Shown one piece after another: positions 18,035 through 26,417 of a DNA stretch of 64,000 nucleotides; the stretch's first letter is position 1, and each line of letters begins with the position of its first letter. Origin of the DNA: Oricola nitratireducens (lineage in GTDB: Bacteria > Pseudomonadota > Alphaproteobacteria > Rhizobiales > Rhizobiaceae); assembly GCF_014904745.1 (NCBI RefSeq), contig NZ_JACZCS010000010.1:1-64000 (forward strand). The letters run 5' to 3'. Position numbers and translations under genes: made by a program. The notes below the pieces were generated by a model. That model had not been told where the DNA came from. It saw only the letters and a list, made by a program, of their open reading frames with translations, and ran no database searches.

Positions 18035-18064
18035 AGGGGCGTTCTTCGGAACGCCCCTTTTTCG
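18035..18064 (+). terminator. Rho-independent terminator of rplM-rpsI
   Basis: AGGGGCGTTC, a TTCG tetraloop, GAACGCCCCT and then TTTTTC, 29 bp after the rpsI stop codon. Confidence 0.93.
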
Positions 18065-18183
18065 TTTGTCGCGGCGCGCCCGGAACCCGAATTCCGCTCC
18101 CGTCGAATGTCGATTATGTTTTGCGCTTTACTCGCGTAGAACGATACCTGCTTGGAATCGGTAGAAAGCGGCGAAAAGACACC

Positions 18184-19809
18184 ATGCCTAAGCCGGGATC
18201 CCTCCTCGGGCTCTTCAACAACCAGACATTCCGCATGCTGTGGATCGCGGCGCTGGCGTCCAATTTCGGCGGATTGGTGCAGTCGGTCGGCGCGGCGTGG
18301 ATGATGACCGAGCTGACGGCATCCGAGAGCATGGTGGCGCTCGTGCAGACCTCGGTCACGCTGCCGATCATGATCTTCTCGCTCGCCGCCGGCGTCTTCG
18401 CCGACAATTTCGACCGCCGCAAGGTCATGCTGGTCGCCCAGGGTTTCATGTTCGTTGTTTCGGTCGCCCTGACCGTTCTGGCGCTGGAGGGCATGCTGTC
18501 GCCGTGGCTGCTCCTGTCCTTCACCTTCCTGATCGGATGCGGGACGGCGCTGCACAATCCGTCCTGGCAGGCCTCGATGGGCGATATCGTCACCCGCGAG
18601 GAATTGCCCGCCGCCGTCTCGCTCAACTCCATGGGCTTCAACATCATGCGCAGCGTCGGCCCGGCGGCCGGCGGCGCGATCGTCGCCATCGCCGGCGCGG
18701 CGGCGGCCTTCGCGGTCAATGCGGCCAGCTATGTCGCGATCATCGCGGCGCTGTTGCGCTGGCATCCGTCGCTGCCCGCGAAGAGCCTGCCGCGGGAGCC
18801 TTTCGGCATCGCCTTCCAGGCCGGGCTTCGCTACGTGGCGATGTCGCCCAACCTGATGAAGGTGATCCTGCGCGGCTTCCTGTTCGGCGTTTCGGCCGTC
18901 GCCCTGCAGGCGCTTCTGCCGGTTGTCGTTCGCGACAATCTGGGCGGCGACGCCTTCATCTTCGGAACGCTTCTCGGCTGCTTCGGGATCGGCGCGGTGA
19001 TCGGCGCGATGGCCAATGCGAATTTGCGCGCGCGCTTCCACAACGAGAACATCACGCGGATCGGGTTCACCGGCTTCGCCGTCAGCACCTTCGCGATCGC
19101 CGTCAGCAATCTCGTCGTCGTCTCCGCAATCGCCCTCCTCGTCGCGGGCGCGTGCTGGGTGGTCTGCCTGTCGCTGTTCAACGTGACGATGCAAATGTCG
19201 ACGCCGCGCTGGGTCGTCGGCCGCGCCATGGCGCTCTACCAGACCGGCGTTTTCGGCGGGATGGCCGCCGGCAGCTGGGTGTGGGGGTCCCTCTCCGAAA
19301 GTATCGGCACGAACAATGCGCTCATCGGCGCGGCCCTGATCCTGCTGCTCGGCGCCGTCACCGGCCTGCGCGCGCCGCTTCCCGATTTCGGCCTGCTCAA
19401 TCTCGATCCGCTCAATCGCTTCACCGAACCGCCGCTGCGCCTCGATCTGACCCAGCGAAGCGGGCCGATCATGATCATGGTGGACTACGAGATCGCGCAG
19501 GAGGACGTTCAGGAGTTTCTCGCCACGATGAGCCTGCGCCGAAGGATCAGGATACGCGACGGCGCGCAGCAATGGGCCCTGCTGCGCGATCTCGAAAATC
19601 CCGATATCTGGACGGAGAGTTATCACGTACCGACATGGGTCGAGTATATCCGGCACAACGAACGGCGAACCAACGCCGATGCCGAGGTCTCCGACCGCCT
19701 CCTGGCGCTGCACAAGGGCGCAAAACCGCTTCGCGTTCACCGGATGATCGAACGCCAGACCGTCACGCCGCATGACGACATGCCGCGCCTGCGCGAAGAG
19801 CCAAGCTGA
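18184..19809 (+). CDS. MFS transporter with C-terminal soluble domain (DHA3/EntS-like)
   Basis: A 541-residue transporter. Residues 1-410 are hydrophobic, consistent with the 12-helix major facilitator fold. The loop between helices 2 and 3 carries the MFS signature-like ADNFDRRKVMLVAQ, and the N-terminal LFNNQTFRMLWIAALASNF is typical of the EntS/DHA3 exporter group. Residues about 420-541 are soluble (DYEIAQEDVQEFLATMSLRR) and resemble the C-terminal ferredoxin-like domain found in many members of this group. Start ATG 18184 removes a non-membrane leader. The exported substrate is unknown. It is monocistronic, between two terminators. Confidence 0.88.
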   Translation: MPKPGSLLGLFNNQTFRMLWIAALASNFGGLVQSVGAAWMMTELTASESMVALVQTSVTLPIMIFSLAAGVFADNFDRRKVMLVAQGFMFVVSVALTVLALEGMLSPWLLLSFTFLIGCGTALHNPSWQASMGDIVTREELPAAVSLNSMGFNIMRSVGPAAGGAIVAIAGAAAAFAVNAASYVAIIAALLRWHPSLPAKSLPREPFGIAFQAGLRYVAMSPNLMKVILRGFLFGVSAVALQALLPVVVRDNLGGDAFIFGTLLGCFGIGAVIGAMANANLRARFHNENITRIGFTGFAVSTFAIAVSNLVVVSAIALLVAGACWVVCLSLFNVTMQMSTPRWVVGRAMALYQTGVFGGMAAGSWVWGSLSESIGTNNALIGAALILLLGAVTGLRAPLPDFGLLNLDPLNRFTEPPLRLDLTQRSGPIMIMVDYEIAQEDVQEFLATMSLRRRIRIRDGAQQWALLRDLENPDIWTESYHVPTWVEYIRHNERRTNADAEVSDRLLALHKGAKPLRVHRMIERQTVTPHDDMPRLREEPS

Positions 19810-19851
19810 CGGGAGACCGGCGATCCGCGGCAAAACCGGCGCGCCATGTCG

Positions 19852-19879
19852 AAAAGCGGGGCTTGCGGGCCGCTTTTTT
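19852..19879 (+). terminator. Rho-independent terminator after the MFS gene
   Basis: AAAAGCGG and CCGCTTTT arms around a 10-nt loop, with six T at 19874-19879. It separates the transporter from agmatinase. Confidence 0.75.
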
Positions 19880-19936
19880 GTTGCGCGCGGGCCATGCGAG
19901 GATATGAACGCAGCAAATGCCACGGGACCATCGATC

Positions 19937-20893
19937 ATGACTTCCAAATCCATCGATCACGCCTTCACCGCGCGCACCCTGACGGGCGCGGCCACCGACC
20001 CGACCCATGCAGGCGCCTTGTCCTTCATGCGGCGCAAATACACCAAGACCCTGAAGGGCGCGGACGCGGTCGTCTGGGGCATCCCGTTCGACGCCGCCGT
20101 CTCCAACCGGCCGGGCGCGCGCTTCGGCCCGCAGGCGATAAGGCGCGCCTCGGCGATCATGGACAACGATCCGCAATATCCGTTTGCGCGCGACCTGTTC
20201 GAAAACCTCGCGGTGATCGACTACGGCGACTGCCTGCTCGACTACGGCAACCACCAGAAGACGCCTGCGACGATCGAGCGCGAGGCGGGCAAGATCCTCA
20301 AGTCGGGCGCGTTCCTGGTGACGCTCGGCGGCGACCATTACGTCACCTGGCCGCTGTTGAAGGCGCATGCGGCGCTGCACGGCAAGCTGGCGCTGATCCA
20401 GTTCGACGCGCACCAGGACACCTGGTACGACGACGGCAGGCGTATCGACCACGGCTCCTTCGTCGGCCGCGCCGTGCGCGACGGCGTCATCGACCCCGAC
20501 CATTCGATCCAGATCGGCATCCGGACGCATGCGCCGGAGGATTGCGGCATCGCGATGATCTACGGCGAAGCGGTCGAGGAAATGCGGACCGCCGAGATCG
20601 TCGCCGCGATCAGGAAACGCGTCGGCGACATGCCCTGCTACATCACCTTCGATATCGACTGCCTCGATCCGGCCTATGCGCCGGGCACCGGCACGCCGGT
20701 CGCGGGCGGCCCGTCCTCGGCCAAGATGCTGTCGGTCTTGCGGCAGCTCGGCGATCTCGACATCCGGGGCGCCGATATCGTCGAGGTGGCGCCGGCCTAC
20801 GACCATGCCGACATCACGGCGATTGCGGGCGCGGCCGTCGCGCAGCATTATCTCGGGCTTCTCGCCGAGTGGCGCGCCAAGGGGAAACGATGA
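19937..20893 (+). CDS. speB: Agmatinase (ureohydrolase family)
   Basis: A 318-residue dinuclear manganese hydrolase converting agmatine to putrescine and urea. The metal ligands are in the three conserved motifs GGDHYVT, DAHQDTWYDD and FDIDCLDPAYAPGTGTP. Length and motifs fit SpeB; arginase or guanidinobutyrase are alternatives that cannot be separated by eye. ATG 19937 is used; ATG 19904 would add 11 residues. It lies between rpsI/MFS and argC, the order seen in many Hyphomicrobiales. The 48-bp gap to argC suggests cotranscription, linking arginine-derived polyamine synthesis and arginine biosynthesis. Confidence 0.9.
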   Translation: MTSKSIDHAFTARTLTGAATDPTHAGALSFMRRKYTKTLKGADAVVWGIPFDAAVSNRPGARFGPQAIRRASAIMDNDPQYPFARDLFENLAVIDYGDCLLDYGNHQKTPATIEREAGKILKSGAFLVTLGGDHYVTWPLLKAHAALHGKLALIQFDAHQDTWYDDGRRIDHGSFVGRAVRDGVIDPDHSIQIGIRTHAPEDCGIAMIYGEAVEEMRTAEIVAAIRKRVGDMPCYITFDIDCLDPAYAPGTGTPVAGGPSSAKMLSVLRQLGDLDIRGADIVEVAPAYDHADITAIAGAAVAQHYLGLLAEWRAKGKR

Positions 20894-20941
20894 CCCCCCT
20901 GCCCCACGCCCCGTCCCTCAACTGACCGACAGAACAAGATC

Positions 20942-21868
20942 ATGAAACCGAAAATCTTCATCGACGGCGAACACGGAACCACCGGGCTGCAGATCCGGCA
21001 GCGCCTCGCCAAACGCGACGACATCGAGGTTCTGTCGATCCCCGAGGCCGAGCGGCGCAACCAGGTCATCCGCGAACAGCTGCTGCGGGAAGCCGATTTC
21101 GCGATCCTGTGCCTGCCGGACGACGCGTCGCGCGAGGCCGTCGCGATGATCGGCGACCACGGCACCCGCGTCATCGACGCCTCGACGGCGTTCCGGGTGA
21201 CGGAGGGCTGGACCTACGGCATGCCGGAACTCGACAGGGAACAGGCAGAGAAGATCGCTTCCGCGCAATTCGTCGCCAATCCCGGCTGCTGGCCGCAAGG
21301 CCCGATCGCGACGCTGCGGCCGCTGGTCAAGGCCGGGCTGATCCCGGCCGATTTCCCGGTTACCTTCACCGGCATCACCGGCTATTCCGGCGGCGGCAAG
21401 GCGATGATCGCCGACTACGAGGCCATGGGCGAGACCGCGCCGGAATATCTGCCCTACGGGCTGACGCTGCAGCACAAGCACCTGCCCGAACTGAAGAAGA
21501 ACGCCCTGCTCGACCGCGACCCGCTGATGGTCCCGGTCGTCGGCGATTTCGCGCAGGGCATGGTGACGATGGTGCCGCTGCAGCTCGGCGCGCTTGCCAC
21601 GGTGCCGACCGGCAGAGATCTGCACGCGGCGATCGCCGACCATTACGCATCGCTGACCGAATGCGTCATCGAGGTCGCGCCGTTCGAAAAGCTGGAGCGC
21701 AATCCCGACATCCAGCCGGAAGCGCTGAACGGCACCGACGGCATGAGGCTCCATGTCTTCGCAAACGACGACCGCGCGCAGGCGGTGCTGATCGCCGTCT
21801 ACGACAATCTCGGCAAGGGCGCGTCCGGCGCGGCGGTGCAGAACCTGAACCTGATGATCGGAGCGTAA
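20942..21868 (+). CDS. argC: N-acetyl-gamma-glutamyl-phosphate reductase
   Basis: A 308-residue NADPH-dependent reductase making N-acetylglutamate semialdehyde in arginine biosynthesis. KIFIDGEHGTTGLQIRQRL is the NADP-binding loop of the shorter class-2 ArgC, and the catalytic Cys is in FVANPGCWPQGPIA. A conserved Ser/His region GITGYSGGGKAM and the C-terminus GKGASGAAVQNLNLM complete the match. Length fits class 2 (about 310), shorter than the E. coli-type enzyme. It follows speB by 48 bp and converges with the CBS-domain gene, whose stop is only 8 bp away. A degraded copy of its C-terminal coding segment occurs at 24653. Confidence 0.96.
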   Translation: MKPKIFIDGEHGTTGLQIRQRLAKRDDIEVLSIPEAERRNQVIREQLLREADFAILCLPDDASREAVAMIGDHGTRVIDASTAFRVTEGWTYGMPELDREQAEKIASAQFVANPGCWPQGPIATLRPLVKAGLIPADFPVTFTGITGYSGGGKAMIADYEAMGETAPEYLPYGLTLQHKHLPELKKNALLDRDPLMVPVVGDFAQGMVTMVPLQLGALATVPTGRDLHAAIADHYASLTECVIEVAPFEKLERNPDIQPEALNGTDGMRLHVFANDDRAQAVLIAVYDNLGKGASGAAVQNLNLMIGA

Positions 21869-21876
21869 GGCCCGGT

Positions 21877-22311
21877 CTAGTGCCGCGCGATCGCGTAGTC
21901 GCGCATGACATCGGCCTCGGTCTGCATCTCGGCGAGGCGATGCTTGACGATGTCGCCGATGGAGATGACGCCGACCAGCTTGCCGTTTTCGACGACGGGA
22001 AGATGGCGGATGCGCCGCTGGGTCATCTGCTTCATCAGGTCCGAAATCGACGAGTCGCGCGTGCAGGTGACGACCGACCGCGTCATCAGGTCCGACACTT
22101 TCATCCCCAGCAGATCGGCGCCGTGTTCGGCCAGGCCGAACGCCACGTCGCGTTCGGAGATGATGCCGTCGACCGTGCTGCCGTCGCTCGAGACGATGAT
22201 CGCGCCGACGCGCAAGGCGCGAAGCCGGTGCGACAACGTGTTGATCGTCTCCTCCGGTCGCACGGTGAAAACGTCGGTTCCTTTGACATCGAGAACATTG
22301 GAAACTTTCAT
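21877..22311 (-). CDS. Two-CBS-domain protein
   Basis: A 144-residue protein made of a tandem pair of CBS domains, which usually bind adenosine nucleotides and sense energy state. CBS1 spans about residues 5-60 (DVFTVRPEETINTLSHRL ... DGIISERDVAFGL) and CBS2 about 72-128 (SVVTCTRDSSISDLMKQM ... LVGVISIGDIVKHRL). ATG 22311 (MKVSNVLDVKG) is preferred; the longer open frame adds an unrelated 32 residues. Such stand-alone pairs are common in Rhizobiales and have no defined partner. It is convergent with argC. Confidence 0.88.
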   Translation of the reverse strand: MKVSNVLDVKGTDVFTVRPEETINTLSHRLRALRVGAIIVSSDGSTVDGIISERDVAFGLAEHGADLLGMKVSDLMTRSVVTCTRDSSISDLMKQMTQRRIRHLPVVENGKLVGVISIGDIVKHRLAEMQTEADVMRDYAIARH

Positions 22312-22509
22312 GGACACGGCTCCTTCCCGGTACGCTCGTACATCCGGATCCAAGAGCAGATATCCATTGTGGCCGTTCGACGGTCGGATACCGGCTTGGA
22401 CACGCAATTGATGAATCTAGTCCCCGGTGCGGTCGCAGGCAAGGAATGCGCGAATAGTTGATCGGTTGCCGGCGCAGCGCGGCCGATCGCGCACGGGGAA
22501 CGCCGGCCC

Positions 22510-24276
22510 TTATTTCTCGAGGACATAGCTGCCGGGCGCGTCCTCGATCGGCTTCAGCTTGCCGCCGCCGGGCTTGCGGGCCGGAACGCGCGGCTCGGTC
22601 TCGTGCGCGTCGAGCCACCGGCCCCATTCGGTCCACCAGGATTCCTGGTGGTGTTCGGCCCCCTTCAGCCATTCCCCGGCCGATTCCGGGAAATCGTCGC
22701 GCGTCCAGTAGCCGTATTTGACGTGCGGCTCGGGAGGATTGATGACGCCGCGGACATGGCCGGACTCGCCGAGCACGAATTTGACCTCGCCTTTCAGCAG
22801 CCGTGCGGTCGGGTAGACCGAGGCCCAGGGCGCGATGTGGTCCTCCTTCGTGGCGAGCACGAAGAAGGGCGTGTCGATCCGGGTGATGTCGATGGGCGTG
22901 CCGTCGAGCGTCAGGTGGCCCGGCTTCCTCAGCCCGTTCTCGATATAGATCTTTTCGAGGTACCAGAGCAGCATCGCCGCCGGCAGCCGCGTGCTGTCGC
23001 CGTTCCAGTACAATATGTCGAAGGCCGGCGGCTTGTCGCCCATCAGGTAGTTCATGACATGGAACGACCAGACGAGGTCGTTCTCGCGCATCATCGCGAA
23101 CATGTCGCGCAGATGATGGTTCTCCAGATAGCCCTTTTCCTTCAGATGGCTGCGCAACATCTCGACCCGGTCGCGGTCGACAAAGACGCCGATCTCGCCG
23201 ACATCGGTGAAATCGACCAGCGTGGCGATGGTGGTGGCGGTGGCGATGCGCTTGTCGCGCTTCGCCTTGAGATAGGCCAGCGTCGCCATGACGAGGATGC
23301 CGCCGATGCAGAAGCCCTGGATGTCGCAGCGTTTTTCGCCGGTCGCCTCGCGGATCGCGTCGAGCGCCGCCAGCGGCCCGAGTTTCATGTAATCCTCGAA
23401 GCTCATCCCGGCATGTTCTTTCGTGGGATTGACCCAGGAAATCAAAAACACCGTATGGCCGCGCTCGACCAGCCAGCGCACGACGGAGTTGTCCGGCCGC
23501 AGGTCCTGGATATAGAACTTGTTGATCCAGTGCGGCACGAACAGGAAGGGCCGTTTGCGCACCTCTTCGGTCATCGGCTCATACTGGATGAGCTGCATCA
23601 GCGCGTTCTGGTAGATGACCTTGCCGGGGGTGGTGGCGAGGTTCACCCCGACCTTGAACGCGCTTCTGTCATCGGTGTTCAAGTCGAGCCGGCCGTCGCC
23701 GCGCTCCAGGTCCTCGACGAAGTTGCGGAATCCCGCGAGCAGGCTCCCTCCCCCGGTCTCGATGAATTTCTCGCGCGCCGCCGGGTTGAGCATCAGGAAA
23801 TTGCTCGGCGCCGCCGCGCTCAGGAACTGCCGCGTGTAGAACTTGACGCGCAGCGTGTCCTTCGACTCCTCCGGCAGGGCGGAGAGGAATGTGTCGGTTG
23901 CCTTTTCCAGCGCCAGATAGGAATCGCGCAGGCCGCGCGACACCGGCTCCGTCTCCCAGCGCTCGTCGCGGAACCGCTTGTCCCTCGGGGCGGACTTGCC
24001 GTGCGACCCGGTCAACGCGCTGTTCCAGGCCGCCGCCCAACCGGTCCACAGCTGCTGAAAATAGTCGGTCACGGCCTCGGGGTGCGACCAGAGTAGCTGG
24101 GCCGAGCGGAGATAGGCCTCCCAGAAGGTCCTGGCGTCGACCAGAGAGAATTCCTTGCCGGAAACCTTCCCGGCCTCCGCCGCCTGGCCGTGCCGGATGG
24201 CCCTTCCGGCGCGTTCCAGCAGCTCGAGCCATTCCGCCGCGTTTTCCTGCGGGTTCGATTTCGGGGCGCGCGGCAC
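22510..24276 (-). CDS. phaC: Class I poly(3-hydroxyalkanoate) synthase
   Basis: A 588-residue enzyme that polymerises 3-hydroxyacyl-CoA into storage polyester at the granule surface. The catalytic Cys is about residue 323 in the lipase-like box GFCIGGIL; the Asp is in a later KEDHIAPWASVY region and the His in LGESGHVRGVINPP, so the Cys-Asp-His triad is complete. The length matches class I synthases, which work without PhaE or PhaR. The start is most likely GTG 24276, six bases after the stop of the preceding gene; the longer open frame upstream reads through that gene and is not protein-like. The GTG placement suggests translational coupling to the 97-residue upstream protein. Confidence 0.92.
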   Translation of the reverse strand: MPRAPKSNPQENAAEWLELLERAGRAIRHGQAAEAGKVSGKEFSLVDARTFWEAYLRSAQLLWSHPEAVTDYFQQLWTGWAAAWNSALTGSHGKSAPRDKRFRDERWETEPVSRGLRDSYLALEKATDTFLSALPEESKDTLRVKFYTRQFLSAAAPSNFLMLNPAAREKFIETGGGSLLAGFRNFVEDLERGDGRLDLNTDDRSAFKVGVNLATTPGKVIYQNALMQLIQYEPMTEEVRKRPFLFVPHWINKFYIQDLRPDNSVVRWLVERGHTVFLISWVNPTKEHAGMSFEDYMKLGPLAALDAIREATGEKRCDIQGFCIGGILVMATLAYLKAKRDKRIATATTIATLVDFTDVGEIGVFVDRDRVEMLRSHLKEKGYLENHHLRDMFAMMRENDLVWSFHVMNYLMGDKPPAFDILYWNGDSTRLPAAMLLWYLEKIYIENGLRKPGHLTLDGTPIDITRIDTPFFVLATKEDHIAPWASVYPTARLLKGEVKFVLGESGHVRGVINPPEPHVKYGYWTRDDFPESAGEWLKGAEHHQESWWTEWGRWLDAHETEPRVPARKPGGGKLKPIEDAPGSYVLEK

Positions 24277-24281
24277 GCCGA

Positions 24282-24575
24282 TCAACCGGCGCTGCTCCAG
24301 GGATGCTGCGCGGGCGCGGCTTCCGGATGACTGCGAATGAAATGATGCAGGACATGCAACAGGGACCGGACATGGTCGCGATCGTCTTTGGCCTGCGCCG
24401 CGCGAATGTCGTCGACGATCATCCGGCACACGGCCTCGAGGCCGTGCTCCCGGTTGGCGAAATATTGCGCATAGGCCGTCGCGACGATCTCCGGGACATG
24501 TTCATGCTCGGCAATCGCCAGCACCTCCTCTTCGGTGAGGCCGCACATGCCAACGCAGTCTTCGAGCGAAATCAT
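24282..24575 (-). CDS. Conserved small protein upstream of phaC
   Basis: A 97-residue, mainly helical protein (MISLEDCVGMCGLTEEEVLAIAEHEHVPEIVATAYAQ). Small genes of this kind are commonly found directly upstream of phaC in Rhizobiales; the function is not known to me. A CxxxC pair (CVGMC) sits near the N-terminus, and LTEEEVLAIAEHEHVPEI looks like a short helix pair. The last 20 residues are disordered. It is 5 bp upstream of phaC, so the two are likely one operon. Confidence 0.75.
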   Translation of the reverse strand: MISLEDCVGMCGLTEEEVLAIAEHEHVPEIVATAYAQYFANREHGLEAVCRMIVDDIRAAQAKDDRDHVRSLLHVLHHFIRSHPEAAPAQHPWSSAG

Positions 24576-24652
24576 GACAGCATGTCATCACAAGGCTGCG
24601 CTTGAGGCAACTAAAGTCGGCAGGTTGGCAAAGACACGGCCGCCCGGAACCC

Positions 24653-24715
24653 GACGATCCCGGCAAGGGAGCGACGGGGGCTGCGGTGCCAAATCTGGAT
24701 TTGATGATTGGAGGG
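24653..24715 (+). pseudogene. Relic of an argC-like 3' end
   Basis: In frame the sequence encodes DDPGKGATGAAVPNLDLMIGG, which matches the last residues of ArgC from the same window (DNLGKGASGAAVQNLNLMIGA) at most positions. The DNA differs at many third-codon positions, so it is an old or foreign copy, not a recent duplication. Upstream of it the frame has no ArgC similarity. It lies immediately outside the 2OG-oxygenase/HEPN operon. Confidence 0.6.
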
Positions 24716-24807
24716 ATAGGGGTGCCGTCGGCTCTACGCCCGGCTCGGATTGCGGAAGTGATAGTCGGCTTCAATTTTCAGGCTATGTGAATTCTGAAGC
24801 GCCGCGT

Positions 24808-25761
24808 TCAATATTCGTTGTTATCGTCCTCGTATCCTACCCAGTCATCTTTAGGTGCGTAGTATTCAGCGGCGTCATAGAACTGAGTCTTTTTATAGCG
24901 ATCACTTAGGCCGACCACAGCCAGTCGCGACAGGCCGGCAATCTTTAAGCCACAGGCAATGCACTCGAACTGATTCGGGAGGTATTCCTGCGTCTCGGTG
25001 ATTTCGCCATCACTAAGACGCTGGTTTGGGGCAGAAACGGGTTCTCCAGAGAGAAGAGCTTGCGACCCACACGCCGGGCAGTCAACGCGATGACCTGATT
25101 GTCGTGTCGCCCAGACAGCTGCTTGCGCACCTAAGGTGGTGCGTTCCTGCTCAGGTTTGGCGAGCCAGACTTTCTTGTGAGCCTCTACCTCGCCCTTAAC
25201 GGCCTTCGCACTGTCGTCGACCGCTGCCGCAATCAATTTCTGGGCGACATTTGCTTCATCCTCGCCGACAAAATCCATAAGCGTCATACCCATAGAATCA
25301 AGTAGTATCTCGCAGGCCTGATAGAAGCGGGGCTGCCAAGTCGATCCTTTAATACCGTCGAAGGCCGGCTCGCCGGAGTGCAACTCGGAATTCCGACGCC
25401 CCGTGTGCTGAAGGCCGAAGTTCTCATGTTCCTTCGTGAAGTCAGGTAGGATTGCAGAGAGACGCTTGAATACCTCACTGATCGGAATGGATTTAGGAAA
25501 AAATTTCTCCTCATTCGGCGTGAAACCTAAAGCATGGTAAAGGCTCGACCAACTCTTATCGCCTTCCGCGACTAGCGCAGGACTGACGTTGGCGAGAGCC
25601 GCGCGAGCAAGCAACTCAATAGCTAGACTTGACCAGAGGGCATATTCCCAATCGTCGCTGTCAAGCGCGCTCATTTGCTGAACATATCGCTCGGCTTTCA
25701 GGTAAAGCGCGTCAGGATCGCAAGTCGCGGGCGTTTTTCCTGGTTGGATAACCTTCTTCAA
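24808..25761 (-). CDS. HEPN-like protein with C-terminal zinc ribbon (putative RNase, defence-associated)
   Basis: A 317-residue protein not assignable to a named family. The N-terminal half is helical (MSALDSDDWEYALWSSLAIELLARAAL) and contains RRNSELH at 122-128. R123-N124-x3-H128 has the form of the Rx4-6H motif (with Asn after Arg) of HEPN ribonucleases. The C-terminal half has two CxxC pairs, C228PAC231 and C267IAC270, forming a probable zinc ribbon separated by a 35-residue insert, and an acidic end. The start overlaps the stop of the 2OG-oxygenase gene by 4 bp (ATGA), so the two are translationally coupled. Codon use and G+C are lower than in neighbours, indicating transfer. HEPN RNases with linked enzymes are common in anti-phage and toxin-antitoxin systems; that role is inference. 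Confidence 0.6.
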   Translation of the reverse strand: MKKVIQPGKTPATCDPDALYLKAERYVQQMSALDSDDWEYALWSSLAIELLARAALANVSPALVAEGDKSWSSLYHALGFTPNEEKFFPKSIPISEVFKRLSAILPDFTKEHENFGLQHTGRRNSELHSGEPAFDGIKGSTWQPRFYQACEILLDSMGMTLMDFVGEDEANVAQKLIAAAVDDSAKAVKGEVEAHKKVWLAKPEQERTTLGAQAAVWATRQSGHRVDCPACGSQALLSGEPVSAPNQRLSDGEITETQEYLPNQFECIACGLKIAGLSRLAVVGLSDRYKKTQFYDAAEYYAPKDDWVGYEDDNNEY

Positions 25762-26417
25762 TTCAGCCCCCTTAAATATACTCTTTCAATCGCTCTATCT
25801 CCACGCCCATCAGGGATCGGAGAGCGAGCATGTAATATTCGCCAGTTGTCGATTAAGAGCGTGTCATTAGGATTCGCCAGCGAAATCGATAAAGGCTCGC
25901 ATTCGGTGAGCCACTCACGAACTTTAAGGTTGGCAACATCGCCTATCTTGCTCGCGGGATTAAGAAACACTTCGTCCCACCGTAGGAGCCAACCGTCGTC
26001 ATCTATCGGTTCGCAAAGACGAAGAAGCTGGAGGACGCCATCCCGAGGTCTACGCGGTTTGAAAATGGCACGTGCCATAACTTCAAGTGAGACTGCCCTA
26101 ATCAGGGCTTGGCCATCGACTAATAATGTGGGTACGTCGGAATAGCCAATAACGCAACGAAGGACGAGGTAGCGTGGTGGGACGCGCCAATGCGCCAAGT
26201 CGGTGTGGAAAGGAAACTGGCCGAGACCATAGATTCCACTATAAGTGTTTGGCGTTGCCTCGGCACGAGGAATCAGCGTTTGGATCAAGCGGTCGTCCCA
26301 AGGGGCAAGAGGAATACCGAGTGTATTTGCGACCTCTGCTGTGTTTTCATCAGGTCGAAAACCACTTAGGAAAATGTAGCCGCGTGCGGCAATCTCATTT
26401 TTTATTTTTGACAACAC
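25758..26417 (-). CDS. 2-oxoglutarate/Fe(II)-dependent oxygenase-like protein (TauD-type fold)
   Basis: A 219-residue protein with the complete facial-triad pattern: H71 and D73 in FPFHTDLAHW and H196 in DNWRILHARSP, followed by R212 in AIERVYLRG for 2-oxoglutarate binding. TauD/TfdA enzymes are usually 270-300 residues, so this one is compact and probably lacks the N-terminal lid. The substrate is unknown. Its last four bases overlap the start of the HEPN-like gene, so it is first in a two-gene operon. The region upstream is AT-rich (26418-26480) and probably holds the promoter. The low G+C suggests an acquired operon; a protein- or RNA-modifying role with the HEPN partner is only inference. 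Confidence 0.65.
   Translation of the reverse strand: MLSKIKNEIAARGYIFLSGFRPDENTAEVANTLGIPLAPWDDRLIQTLIPRAEATPNTYSGIYGLGQFPFHTDLAHWRVPPRYLVLRCVIGYSDVPTLLVDGQALIRAVSLEVMARAIFKPRRPRDGVLQLLRLCEPIDDDGWLLRWDEVFLNPASKIGDVANLKVREWLTECEPLSISLANPNDTLLIDNWRILHARSPIPDGRGDRAIERVYLRGLN

Noticed and set aside
17425-19953. 842-codon open frame on the minus strand across rpsI and the MFS gene
   Set aside because: Low-complexity His/Arg/Asp/Gly translation, opposite to rpsI and the transporter, which are certain.
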